42,656 bases of DNA from a virus. Of this stretch, positions 23,910 through 29,874 are shown piece after piece. Where the stretch lies: positions 1-42,656 of IMG/VR virus record IMGVR_UViG_3300022934_000050. One strand, 5' to 3'. Position numbers and translations under genes: made by a program. The notes under the pieces were generated by a model. It searched no databases and was not told the DNA's origin. It worked only from the letters and a program-made list of their open reading frames with translations. Positions within the stretch are counted from its first letter, which is position 1; every line of letters starts with the position of its first letter.

Positions 23910-24799
23910 AATTGTTCCCTCAATATCGACCATGCTGCTGCAACCACTGCTGGGACTTGCCCGTTTCCAATGGCTTTAAGTCTGTGTGACCGATGGGCCA
24001 CCCCATTAGCCACTCGACCCAGTTCGGGTTCAATGTCCCACGCCCAGCTTGATTTACCACATGCTCGTTCAACAAAGCTTTCCCGGTCTCGACTCTTTTG
24101 GCGGTCGATGCCGTTGCTCTGGTTGTAGGGCGGGCGTCTGTTGCCCTCGGCGTCGGAAACTTCTCCGCGTCGTTCGCTCGGCCCGTTGGCCATAACCAGT
24201 CGTGGTGAACCTGGTCGCGCAACGTGATGCGGCCCCCTTTTGCGACTAGCCGCTCCATCGATTCGCGATTTCGAATCCCGCCGCCCCCCGTCCCGTCCGA
24301 TGCCAGAGGAGTGCGCCAGAATCCAGATGCGGTCTCGTTTATGAGGGGCTCCGACATGGCGAGCTCCAAGCACTCCCCACGTCGCATCGTACCCCATCTC
24401 CAGGAGATCTTGCAAAACGACATTAAGTCCGCGACTGCGAAGGAGCGGGGAGTTTTCGATGAGCGCGAACCGGGGGCGGCACTCCCAGATAACGCGAGCC
24501 ATCTCTGACCAAAGCCCCGATCTTGACCCCTCAATACCTTGCCCTTTCCCGGCGGCGGAGATGTCTTGGCAGGGAAACCCGCCCGAAACGACGTCAACAA
24601 TTCCTCTCCAAGGTCTGCCGTCAAAGGTTTTGACATCGTCCCAAATTGGGAACGGGTCGAAGGTTCCATCGTCCTGTCGATCACAAAGTATTCGACGGCA
24701 GTAGGGTTCAATTTCGACGGCGCACACTGTTCGCCATCCGAGGAGTTTTCCCCCGAGTATTCCTCCACCAGCGCCCGCGAATAAAGCCAGCTCATTCAC
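23906..24799 (-). CDS. dcm: DNA (cytosine-5) methyltransferase, 297 aa
   Basis: C5 methylase motifs in order: motif I LFAGAGGGILGGKLLG (SAM binding), CAVEIEPYC (II), VDVVSGGFPCQDISAAGKG with catalytic Cys (IV), FALIENSP (VI), GARHVGAPHKRDRIWIL (VIII) and a C-terminal RLKAIGNGQVPAVVAAAW (X). It would methylate cytosine in phage DNA, giving protection from host restriction or marking DNA. The GTG start at 24799 lies a few bases after an AAGGAA ribosome site. The coding sequence is also almost fully open in another frame on the same strand (see 23920-24795). The target-recognition region is short, as in related phage enzymes. Confidence 0.9.
   Translation of the reverse strand: MNELALFAGAGGGILGGKLLGWRTVCAVEIEPYCRRILCDRQDDGTFDPFPIWDDVKTFDGRPWRGIVDVVSGGFPCQDISAAGKGQGIEGSRSGLWSEMARVIWECRPRFALIENSPLLRSRGLNVVLQDLLEMGYDATWGVLGARHVGAPHKRDRIWILAHSSGIGRDGGRRDSKSRIDGAASRKRGPHHVARPGSPRLVMANGPSERRGEVSDAEGNRRPPYNQSNGIDRQKSRDRESFVERACGKSSWAWDIEPELGRVANGVAHRSHRLKAIGNGQVPAVVAAAWSILREQL
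23920..24795 (-). CDS. overprinted gene inside the methyltransferase, 291 aa
   Basis: This frame on the same strand runs 291 codons almost entirely inside the methyltransferase gene. Its ATG lies four bases downstream of the methyltransferase GTG, using the same ribosome site. Its sequence does not look like random shadow. It begins MSWLYSRALVEEYSGEN, has WRWGTMRRGECLEL and ETASGFWRTPLASDGTGGG, then repeated P-T-P-R-A-T-D, and ends LNPNWVEWLMGWPIGHTDL. From memory this matches a recurring phage/bacterial family annotated as hypothetical or methyltransferase-associated, with that same start and end. No catalytic motif is recognisable. Function unknown; translation is likely but not shown. Confidence 0.55.
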   Translation of the reverse strand: MSWLYSRALVEEYSGENSSDGEQCAPSKLNPTAVEYFVIDRTMEPSTRSQFGTMSKPLTADLGEELLTSFRAGFPAKTSPPPGKGKVLRGQDRGFGQRWLALSGSAAPGSRSSKTPRSFAVADLMSFCKISWRWGTMRRGECLELAMSEPLINETASGFWRTPLASDGTGGGGIRNRESMERLVAKGGRITLRDQVHHDWLWPTGRANDAEKFPTPRATDARPTTRATASTAKRVETGKALLNEHVVNQAGRGTLNPNWVEWLMGWPIGHTDLKPLETGKSQQWLQQHGRY

Positions 24800-24835
24800 C
24801 TGTTCCTTATACTTGTTGTTGTTTATGTTTTCGGT

Positions 24836-25270
24836 CTAATAAAAGTCCCCTCGAATCAGGCTCCAGGCCCTTACAAATCGAAACGCCCAGCGGCGAAGCC
24901 ATCGAGGTCGAACGCCACGTTCTCTCAAGATTCGGAAGAACAGTCGGTCAGCGTCCCGGCGGGTAAAATAGCGCTCACCGAGGTAGTGCCAGCCGACCAC
25001 CGAGTTAACCGACCGGTAACTATCGACAGTGACTTCGCCGCCTACCTCAATCAGGTAGTCGTGAACGAGCGGAGCGACCAGGCCGAGTCTGCCTCGCCCC
25101 CAAGGCAAAAACCAAGGGATGCTCGCGCCATCGAAGGTGAAGCCGCGAGGGATCGTGAATCGATAGCGAGACATCCCGTGGCTCCATTGAAATGGATATG
25201 GCTCATCCAAGTGCCATGCGGTGCGCCCGCCGTGGAGAGGAAGTATTGAGACTGATGGTGTTGGGTTCAT
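24836..25270 (-). CDS. DUF1353 family protein, 144 aa
   Basis: The block FTIPRGFTFDGASIPWFLPWG (residues about 38-58), then LVAPLVHDYLIEVGG and RRDADRLFFRILRERGV is the signature of DUF1353 (PF07087), a phage/bacterial family of unknown function with conserved His-Asp and Asp residues. ATG 25270 is used because it overlaps the stop of the upstream 44-aa gene (TAATG) and follows AGGA. The frame is open a further 16 codons upstream inside that gene. DUF1353 genes often lie near phage lysis or tail genes. Here it is in the early operon after a membrane peptide. Confidence 0.8.
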   Translation of the reverse strand: MNPTPSVSILPLHGGRTAWHLDEPYPFQWSHGMSRYRFTIPRGFTFDGASIPWFLPWGRGRLGLVAPLVHDYLIEVGGEVTVDSYRSVNSVVGWHYLGERYFTRRDADRLFFRILRERGVRPRWLRRWAFRFVRAWSLIRGDFY

Positions 25271-25404
25271 TACTGGTCCTGCCGCGTCTCGTTGCCGAGC
25301 AGCAGCTCCAGAACCCAACAGAGGGCCCCGATAACTGCCATGAGCTTGAGAAGGGCCCCGGCGCCGTAAAGCGCCAGGGCGATGAGTTCTTCTAGAGGAG
25401 TCAT
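25270..25404 (-). CDS. 44-aa single-pass membrane peptide
   Basis: ATG 25404 follows AAAAGT and the stop overlaps the next gene by one base (TAATG). The peptide has an acidic start (MTPLEELIALALYGAGALLK), one hydrophobic span to about residue 35 and a polar tail (GNETRQDQ). The frame is open upstream to 25617 but that part overlaps the DUF932-like gene and lacks protein-like features. A small holin-like or host-membrane-targeting role is possible. Nothing more can be said from sequence. Confidence 0.6.
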   Translation of the reverse strand: MTPLEELIALALYGAGALLKLMAVIGALCWVLELLLGNETRQDQ

Positions 25405-25408
25405 ACTT

Positions 25409-26158
25409 TTAAGCCGAGAAGGAGATTGCGTGGTCAAACGTGGCTTGTAGGGCCATGGTGCGTTCCGGCGCCACGGCCAAGGAGTTGCTTTTACCGACCT
25501 CAGTAAAAGCGTTAAACAGTGACCACGCGTTCCGGTCTCGGAATTCGGGGTGCCGCGGGTCACGGTATTCTTTGATGACCTGCCCAAGCTGCGAGGCCGT
25601 GCAGGCGCCCCGCTCAAATGAGCGGACCATCAGGTCGTTTGCCTGCCCTCGGCTCAACCCAAAGTCCTTGTAAGTATCAAACCGCCGATCCTGGACTTCC
25701 AAGGCGCCCGGGGCCTTAGCGACGGCCTCTCGAACAAGCTGCGGGAGTGCTCCCTCAACGTGGGCCGTATGTTTCCGCGAGATCTTGATCTCGCCCATGA
25801 AAGAAAGGTTGTCGCAGACAAACACCTGCGAGCCGAGGACGAGCCCGGCCGAAACGCTCTTATCGTGAGAGTTTCGCACGCCAACGATGGTCTCGTAGTC
25901 GTCACGATCCCCGCAGGGACCCGCGGGCCGACTGTAGGAGAGGAGCCCGAAATATCGGTTCCCCTCATGGCTCAGGCCGTGGGCAGCGTCTTTCAAATTA
26001 AACCCAAGTCGGGTCATCTCAGCCCCGACGAGGCTGAGAACCTCCGAGTGAGGGACCGGGACATGAGAGTGGGTCCTGTTGGGTGTTTGGACGTTCAAAA
26101 CGTCGTCGTAGCTCGCGTGGTGGGCTCCGCAGTGGAGTATCAGATTGTCTTTGATCAT
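25409..26158 (-). CDS. DUF932-like phage protein, 249 aa
   Basis: The core IVGVRNSHDKSVSAGLVLGSQVFVCDNLSF (residues about 90-120) is characteristic of DUF932 / phage-plasmid-like proteins, which are common in mobile elements and of unknown biochemical role. The flanking regions are consistent in length (about 250-330 aa in the family). It is the second gene of the leftward operon. Its ATG at 26158 follows AGGAATAAAATT, a leader duplicated before the first gene (26430-26455), so the two genes share a translation-initiation region. Confidence 0.75.
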   Translation of the reverse strand: MIKDNLILHCGAHHASYDDVLNVQTPNRTHSHVPVPHSEVLSLVGAEMTRLGFNLKDAAHGLSHEGNRYFGLLSYSRPAGPCGDRDDYETIVGVRNSHDKSVSAGLVLGSQVFVCDNLSFMGEIKISRKHTAHVEGALPQLVREAVAKAPGALEVQDRRFDTYKDFGLSRGQANDLMVRSFERGACTASQLGQVIKEYRDPRHPEFRDRNAWSLFNAFTEVGKSNSLAVAPERTMALQATFDHAISFSA

Positions 26159-26181
26159 AATTTTATTCCTAAGTTCGGATT
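26156..26181 (-). repeat. leader repeat copy 1 (before DUF932-like gene)
   Basis: 25 of 26 bases are identical to 26430-26455, each including a leftward ATG and the AGGAATAAAATT ribosome-site region. This is a duplicated translation-initiation leader. Immediately beyond it lie two TTCAGGG units (26181-26194). Confidence 0.8.
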
Positions 26182-26201
26182 TCAGGGTTCAGGGTTCGGA
26201 G
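26181..26201. repeat. short TTCAGGG repeat (2 units plus degenerate third)
   Basis: TTCAGGG TTCAGGG TTCGGAG. It is the same 7-base unit as the long array at 27057-27161, placed 860 bases away between the first two leftward genes. Confidence 0.75.
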
Positions 26202-26432
26202 TTACTTGGAGGACGGGTCAATGTGGTAGTCAACCCAGCAGAAGCGGGTTGAGTCCCATGCGGGACGGTAGACCACGTATCCAGTGCCGTAGCGGCCCTT
26301 GTAAGTTTTGCGGATCCCTTCAGGGTTTTTGCGGGAAACGTAGCCCCGGCAACGGGCTGAGTGGGAGAGGGGATAGTTGGTTTCCTCGGGCAAAAAGAAG
26401 GGCGAGTCCCCTACAGACGAAGCATTCAGCAT
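26202..26432 (-). CDS. first gene of the leftward operon, small basic protein, 76 aa
   Basis: This is a short protein rich in Tyr, Arg and Pro (RKNPEGIRKTYKGRYGTGYV and VDYHIDPSSK), without recognised motif. It starts with ATG 26432 after the same AGGAATAAAATT leader as the DUF932-like gene, which argues that it is a real gene and the first one expressed leftward. Small, basic, first-expressed phage proteins are often host-takeover or regulatory factors (general knowledge; not shown here). Confidence 0.6.
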   Translation of the reverse strand: MLNASSVGDSPFFLPEETNYPLSHSARCRGYVSRKNPEGIRKTYKGRYGTGYVVYRPAWDSTRFCWVDYHIDPSSK

Positions 26433-26455
26433 AATTTTATTCCTAAGATCGGATT
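26430..26455 (-). repeat. leader repeat copy 2 (before first leftward gene)
   Basis: Second copy of the leader described at 26156-26181. The only difference is one T/A change after the shared CCTAAG. A duplicated leader can give two early proteins the same expression level. Confidence 0.8.
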
Positions 26456-26504
26456 CCCGAGAGCGGCTCGGCCCGGTCAGTGGGTTAATCCCTCCGACAT
26501 CAAT

Positions 26505-26532
26505 AGACTACCACAATTCGGGGGCTCTGCAA
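26505..26532 (-). promoter_or_regulatory. candidate sigma70-like promoter for the leftward operon
   Basis: Read leftward, TTGCAG (26532-26527) is followed after 16 bases by TAGTCT (26510-26505), preceded by an extended TGG. The match to consensus is moderate. It lies about 70 bases upstream of the first leftward ATG, and the inverted AGAAGTA pair is just upstream of its -35 box. Confidence 0.4.
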
Positions 26533-26554
26533 CAGTTATTCTCAAAATATTTTT

Positions 26555-26583
26555 AGAAGTAGCTTCGAAAGAGGCTTACTTCT
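26555..26583. promoter_or_regulatory. inverted pair of the genome-wide AGAAGTA word
   Basis: AGAAGTAGC (26555-26563) faces GCTTACTTCT (26574-26583) around ten bases, an inverted repeat with one bulged base. It is the only closely spaced inverted pair of this word seen in the window, and it lies upstream of the candidate leftward promoter. It could be an operator or activator site (inference). Confidence 0.5.
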
Positions 26584-26673
26584 GAGGTCCAATCTGAGGT
26601 CCAAATTGGATTTTAGACCCACACTCGCGGCCCGAGATAATGGCACATTTCTCTGAATCCATGGACCTCGATT

Positions 26674-26702
26674 CCCTTAGAAGGGCTAAGGGTTTCCCTT
26701 AG
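26674..26702. repeat. CCCTTAG inverted repeat plus third copy
   Basis: CCCTTAG (26674-26680), a 5-base loop AAGGG, then CTAAGGG (26686-26692) form a 7-bp stem. Another CCCTTAG follows at 26696-26702. Probably a protein-binding or structured site in the divergent control region. Confidence 0.6.
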
Positions 26703-26779
26703 ATCGAGCCTGATTGAGCCTCGGTCGAGCCCGGGTCAAGGCGCTGTCGGGGCCGTTTTGGGCTTCAGATGGGCTTCGA

Positions 26780-26805
26780 GTGACTGCTTAACAGTCACGA
26801 GTGAC
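26780..26805. repeat. GTGACTG/CAGTCAC inverted repeat (AACAGTCAC family)
   Basis: GTGACTG (26780-26786) and CAGTCAC (26792-26798) form a 7-bp stem with loop CTTAA, followed by GAGTGAC. The 9-base word AACAGTCAC (26790-26798) recurs twice in tandem at 26971-26988. Operator-like. Confidence 0.6.
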
Positions 26806-26854
26806 ACCCCTCGAAAAGTCAACGATGGCCCCGAAAACAAAGGCCCAAACCCCG

Positions 26855-26943
26855 TTTTGTGTTAATATTTATTCTTTTATTAATATGTATATAATAATAG
26901 GGAAAAGTAAAAGTACTAATATTGAGTTTTGTAATTGTTAAAG
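26855..26943. other. AT-rich tract (possible DNA-unwinding element)
   Basis: About 90 bases almost only A and T (GTTAATATTTATTC, TTAATATGTATATAATAATA and similar) within a GC-rich genome. It sits between inverted repeats on one side and the repeat array on the other, the arrangement expected at a replication origin. It may equally hold promoter elements. Confidence 0.6.
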
Positions 26944-26970
26944 AGTAAGGATTGGCCAACCACCGACACT

Positions 26971-26988
26971 AACAGTCACAACAGTCAC
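26971..26988 (+). repeat. tandem AACAGTCAC repeat
   Basis: Two perfect tandem copies of AACAGTCAC. A third copy lies at 26790-26798, so the AT-rich tract is flanked on both sides by the same word. Confidence 0.7.
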
Positions 26989-27008
26989 TCGGGGTTTCTG
27001 GGTCCCGG

Positions 27009-27057
27009 GTCCGCTCGGGGCTCTTGGTCCCTGGTTCGCTTGGGGCTCTTGGTCCCT
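27009..27057 (+). repeat. two 24-base direct repeats
   Basis: 27009-27032 and 27034-27057 share 22 of 24 bases (core GGGGCTCTTGGTCCCT), spaced by one base and running directly into the TTCAGGG array. Confidence 0.75.
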
Positions 27058-27161
27058 TCAGGGTTCAGGGTTCGGGGTTCAGGGTTCAGGGTTCAGGGTT
27101 CAGGGTTCAGGGTTCAGGGTTCAGGGTTCAGGGTTCAGGGTTCAGGGTTCAGGGTTCAGGG
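27057..27161 (+). repeat. TTCAGGG tandem array, 15 units (telomere-like, iteron-like)
   Basis: Fifteen head-to-tail 7-base units, all TTCAGGG except the third (TTCGGGG). It is G-rich on one strand and resembles telomere-type repeats in form. The array lies 110 bases from the AT-rich tract and 70 bases before the triple helix-turn-helix gene. It may be an iteron array bound by an initiator. A reading frame through it is open only because 7 x 3 bases repeat as 7 residues. Confidence 0.9.
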
Positions 27162-27183
27162 TGAAAACCCAGTTTTACCTAGA

Positions 27184-27212
27184 TTGAACAAGATTGACTT
27201 AGATTTAACAAG
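27184..27212 (+). promoter_or_regulatory. 29-bp conserved intergenic element, copy 1
   Basis: 28 of 29 bases match the reverse complement of 36461-36489. Internally it has two similar halves (TTGAACAAGATT and TTTAACAAG) around GACTTAG, i.e. a direct repeat spaced about two helix turns apart. It overlaps the candidate promoter before the first rightward gene. Confidence 0.75.
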
Positions 27213-27222
27213 TTTGCATACT
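27194..27222 (+). promoter_or_regulatory. candidate promoter for the rightward operon
   Basis: TTGACT (27194-27199), exact 17-base spacing, CATACT (27217-27222). The predicted start of transcription is at about 27229, essentially at the ATG of the next gene (27230), and no ribosome site is visible. The mRNA could be leaderless, or the real start may lie further inside the gene. Confidence 0.55.
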
Positions 27223-27229
27223 GCGGCCC

Positions 27230-28222
27230 ATGAAGATGAAGCCTCCCCGCACTGGAGCGCATAAACCTGCCCCCGTGAAGGCCTCAGAGCCCTCAATTCC
27301 GGTGAGCTCGGAAATCGCCTCAGAAGCCCCTGTGGCCGCGCTTCTTTCTGAGGGGCTAAATCATACCCCCCAAGCCCAAAACGCAGCCACAGAGCCCGCT
27401 AGGGACCTTAAACGCGGATCTGACGGGAGATACCGAGATGAGAAGGGCCACGCGGTGCCTTTTGAGGAGGCCGAGCCTGAAAAGTATGCTCAGATTGTGG
27501 AGTTGATGCGGCAGGGCCACAATAATCAGGAGTTAACGGCCGCGGTCGAGGGGCTCAAGATCGGCACCATAAGTCGGATTCGACGTAAGGAGGGGATTCC
27601 TGCCCCGGGCAACCTGGGGCGCAATTTACCCCAAAAGCTGGAGCAAAGTTCCCCTGAAGAGTTCCAGCAAGTCGTTGAACTTCTGAAAGACGGCAAGACG
27701 CACAAAGAGATCACCGCCGAGATGGGGGTCTGCGGCAAAGTCATTTCTCGGATCTATCACACTTACAAGCAAGAGTATGGCTTCCCAGACCACAAGACCA
27801 TGACCATCGAAGAGCGGGACCCTGAGAAGTTCAATCAGATCTGCATGGCGTTCACCGCGGGATACACTCCCGAAATGATCAGCGAGCGGTTTAAGATATC
27901 TGCGGACACGGCCCGGCGCATACGCGCCACTCATGGCCATAAGTTTCCCGAATGGCAGACCGCAGCGGCTTGTTCTCTCAAGCATCTCTCGCTCCAATTG
28001 GCCCGCTCTCTGAGCGAGGATGTGGAGCAAGATAGACTCTCTCCCAACTCGAAGGCCTTTGCCATCTCTGTGATGGCAGAAAAATCCATGTTGTTGCAGG
28101 GACAGGCCACATCGATCACTGAGACCGTCAATTCGTCCCGTGTTACCACCGTCAATGATGCCCTTAAATCTTTGGATGTCATTGATGCTGAGGTAGTTAC
28201 AGAGGAAAAAATCGAGAACTAA
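27230..28222 (+). CDS. triple helix-turn-helix DNA-binding protein (small terminase candidate), 330 aa
   Basis: After a Pro/Ala-rich N-terminal linker (1-65), three related units of about 45 residues follow: PEKYAQIVELMRQGH...ISRIRRKEG, PEEFQQVVELLKDGK...ISRIYHTYKQ and PEKFNQICMAFTAGY...ARRIRATHG. Each has a helix-turn-helix pattern (about residues 80-220). The C-terminal 100 residues are helical with a V(N/T)TV..ALKSLDVIDAEVV tail. HTH plus an oligomerising helix fits small terminase subunits, but the gene is about 4 kb from the large terminase and next to the repeat array, so an origin-binding or regulatory protein is equally possible. It is the first rightward gene. Confidence 0.7.
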   Translation: MKMKPPRTGAHKPAPVKASEPSIPVSSEIASEAPVAALLSEGLNHTPQAQNAATEPARDLKRGSDGRYRDEKGHAVPFEEAEPEKYAQIVELMRQGHNNQELTAAVEGLKIGTISRIRRKEGIPAPGNLGRNLPQKLEQSSPEEFQQVVELLKDGKTHKEITAEMGVCGKVISRIYHTYKQEYGFPDHKTMTIEERDPEKFNQICMAFTAGYTPEMISERFKISADTARRIRATHGHKFPEWQTAAACSLKHLSLQLARSLSEDVEQDRLSPNSKAFAISVMAEKSMLLQGQATSITETVNSSRVTTVNDALKSLDVIDAEVVTEEKIEN

Positions 28223-28465
28223 ATATAACAGATATTGTGCGAAGATGCCCTTTTACTTCTATTGCAAAGTTCTCTGTATCAGGGAGTTGTGACGACGTTT
28301 GAAAAACCCTAAACTCGAGCCGTTTGCAATTAGGACGTAAATTTGGGGGGATCAGGCCCCGGCGAAGGGTGGTCGGACCCCGGGGGGGCGGGGGGTCAAC
28401 TCGGGAGATTCCGCGAAAGTTGAACGCATTGGGGCGAAGAAAAAATTTTTTCAGTAGGCTTACTT
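28223..28465. other. non-coding gap with G-rich and palindromic elements
   Basis: No convincing gene is seen in these 243 bases. They contain four G-runs (six G at 28345-28350, GGG, seven G at 28382-28388, six G at 28390-28395), enough for a G-quadruplex. A GACCCC/GGGGTC hairpin lies at 28376-28397 and a perfect 14-base palindrome GAAAAAATTTTTTC at 28439-28452. One TACTTCT word is at 28254. The site might be a packaging signal or a control site for the cassette that follows (inference). Confidence 0.5.
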
Positions 28466-28687
28466 ATGGACAAAAAATCCAAATCAAAAAAACCCACTAC
28501 TTCTACTCGAGTTTTCCTGCGGAACCCGCAAGAACGACGGCCAGAGCTTTGGCTAACCTCGAACGGATATTGCGTGGTCCCCTCGGGGACGGCCCCGCAC
28601 GCTGAACTAGTGGACCGAGAAGTATATGTCCGCCCTAGAAAAGATGATCCCCGGGTAGCTTGGGAATTTGTATCCTTCGTCGAATGA
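28466..28687 (+). CDS. small basic protein, 73 aa
   Basis: A Lys/Ser/Thr-rich N-terminus (MDKKSKSKKPTTSTRV) leads to a small beta-rich domain (FLRNPQERRPELWLTSNGYCV, then EVYVRPRKDDPRVAWEFVSFVE). The stop overlaps the radical SAM start (ATGA), so it is the first gene of the glycan/sulfate cassette. It may be the protein partner or substrate of the following enzymes, since peptide-modifying radical SAM enzymes are often preceded by a short substrate gene. This is a hypothesis; no leader-peptide motif is recognised. Confidence 0.6.
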   Translation: MDKKSKSKKPTTSTRVFLRNPQERRPELWLTSNGYCVVPSGTAPHAELVDREVYVRPRKDDPRVAWEFVSFVE

Positions 28688-29874
28688 CCTCAAATTTCAC
28701 AACGCCGTGGTTGGACATCATTTATCAAGCCCAGCCTACTTGTAAAACGGTAGAGCTTCGCGTGGGGCCGTTTCTACATCGATTTTCTCCCCAACAGGGG
28801 GGGCATCGGTTGGAATGCGTGACCCTTCCCCGAACTGGGAAATTTGAGTGGAGCTTGAAAGCGGACGGGCCCTTGGAGATTGTGTCCCTGAACTGCCGAC
28901 CCAGTAAGGGAGAATTTCACCCACTGGTCCACAACCCCGGGGCGTTGGCTCAGTCAAAGAGCCTCGCTGAGTTCTCCCCCGTCACGGTCCAGTGGTTTGT
29001 CACTTGGAAGTGCAACTACAAGTGCGAATACTGCTGGCAGGAAACCGTGGCGGACGTTTACCGAAAGCACGGGCACGCGGACGTCTCAGCGGAGCGTTGG
29101 GTTGAGGCGATTGGGGGCTTGGCCCCTTCCAAGATCTCGTTGACTGGCGGGGAACCAACCGTTCACCCTCAGATCTTGGAATTGGTCTCGGGGCTCGGGG
29201 CGATTGCTCCCGTATACATTACTTCTAACTTGGGAAAGAGCTTTGATGTGGACGGTTGGATCTCCCGGGTATCTCCCGAGCGCTTAGAGTCCTTGATGCT
29301 ATCCTTTCACCCTACCCAGGTATCTTGGGAAGATTTTGAGGCTAAATGGCGCCGTTTGTCGGGGCATTATTCGGGGAAAAAAGTGGGCATCGAGTTGGTG
29401 CAGTATCCTAAGAACGTGCCCTATACTGAGCGAGTGCTGCGCCTGGCGGACGAGTTAGGGACCCGGTCGCGAAATATCGACCCGTATCACGAGCAGCCCC
29501 CGACAAAAAGGGAGGCCCCCGGGGACGGTCCATGTGACATCAGCCCTGACTTTCGGACCCAAGAAAAGCCAGAGCTATCCGAGAGGCCAGAGACCGCGCC
29601 TCGGTATTGCTTGGCAGGGATGCGGCGGGTCAACATTGATCCCTTGGGGGACGTCTACACCTGTATGTCTGCCGTGGACCGATCAAAACTGTGGGGCCAA
29701 AACGCCTTGGGGCATTACAAGCCCTTGGGCAACATACTAGAGCCCGGGTTTAAATTGAACGATGAGCCAACGCTTTGCTGGGAGACTTTCCGGTGCTCGG
29801 GGTGTGATGTCCACGAGGTCGCAAGTAGTTGGGTTGATCACGGGTCGAACTTAAAACTACCCTTACCAGAATGA
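28684..29874 (+). CDS. radical SAM enzyme with SPASM-like C-terminal Cys cluster, 396 aa
   Basis: The radical SAM motif CNYKCEYC (Cx3Cx2C, residues about 112-119) is followed by ISLTGGEPTVHP, the SAM-binding GGE segment. Near the C-terminus CLAGMRRVNIDPLGDVYTC and CWETFRCSGC carry extra Cys residues as in SPASM/twitch domains that hold auxiliary iron-sulfur clusters. The first 95 residues form an unassigned beta-rich domain. Such enzymes modify peptides or small molecules by radical chemistry. ATG 28684 overlaps the previous stop (ATGA), preferred over an upstream start at 28660. It is coupled to a sulfotransferase gene (ATGA). A radical SAM enzyme is unusual between phage packaging genes. 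Confidence 0.88.
   Translation: MTSNFTTPWLDIIYQAQPTCKTVELRVGPFLHRFSPQQGGHRLECVTLPRTGKFEWSLKADGPLEIVSLNCRPSKGEFHPLVHNPGALAQSKSLAEFSPVTVQWFVTWKCNYKCEYCWQETVADVYRKHGHADVSAERWVEAIGGLAPSKISLTGGEPTVHPQILELVSGLGAIAPVYITSNLGKSFDVDGWISRVSPERLESLMLSFHPTQVSWEDFEAKWRRLSGHYSGKKVGIELVQYPKNVPYTERVLRLADELGTRSRNIDPYHEQPPTKREAPGDGPCDISPDFRTQEKPELSERPETAPRYCLAGMRRVNIDPLGDVYTCMSAVDRSKLWGQNALGHYKPLGNILEPGFKLNDEPTLCWETFRCSGCDVHEVASSWVDHGSNLKLPLPE

Noticed and set aside
25760-26434. 224-codon rightward frame opposite the DUF932-like gene
   Set aside because: Antisense shadow. It runs through the duplicated leaders and into the leftward control region with no ribosome site.
27057-27161. CRISPR array
   Set aside because: The units are seven bases long and directly adjacent, with no spacers and no cas genes.
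26935-27264. 109-codon open frame through the TTCAGGG array giving repeated GSGFRVQ
   Set aside because: It is open only because seven-base units repeat as a 21-base, seven-residue cycle. It lacks a credible start and ribosome site and overlaps the promoter and start of the HTH gene.
28324-28605. 93-codon frame starting in the G-rich gap
   Set aside because: Arg/Gly-rich product from a G-rich stretch. It conflicts with the 28466-28687 gene, whose stop is coupled to the radical SAM start.
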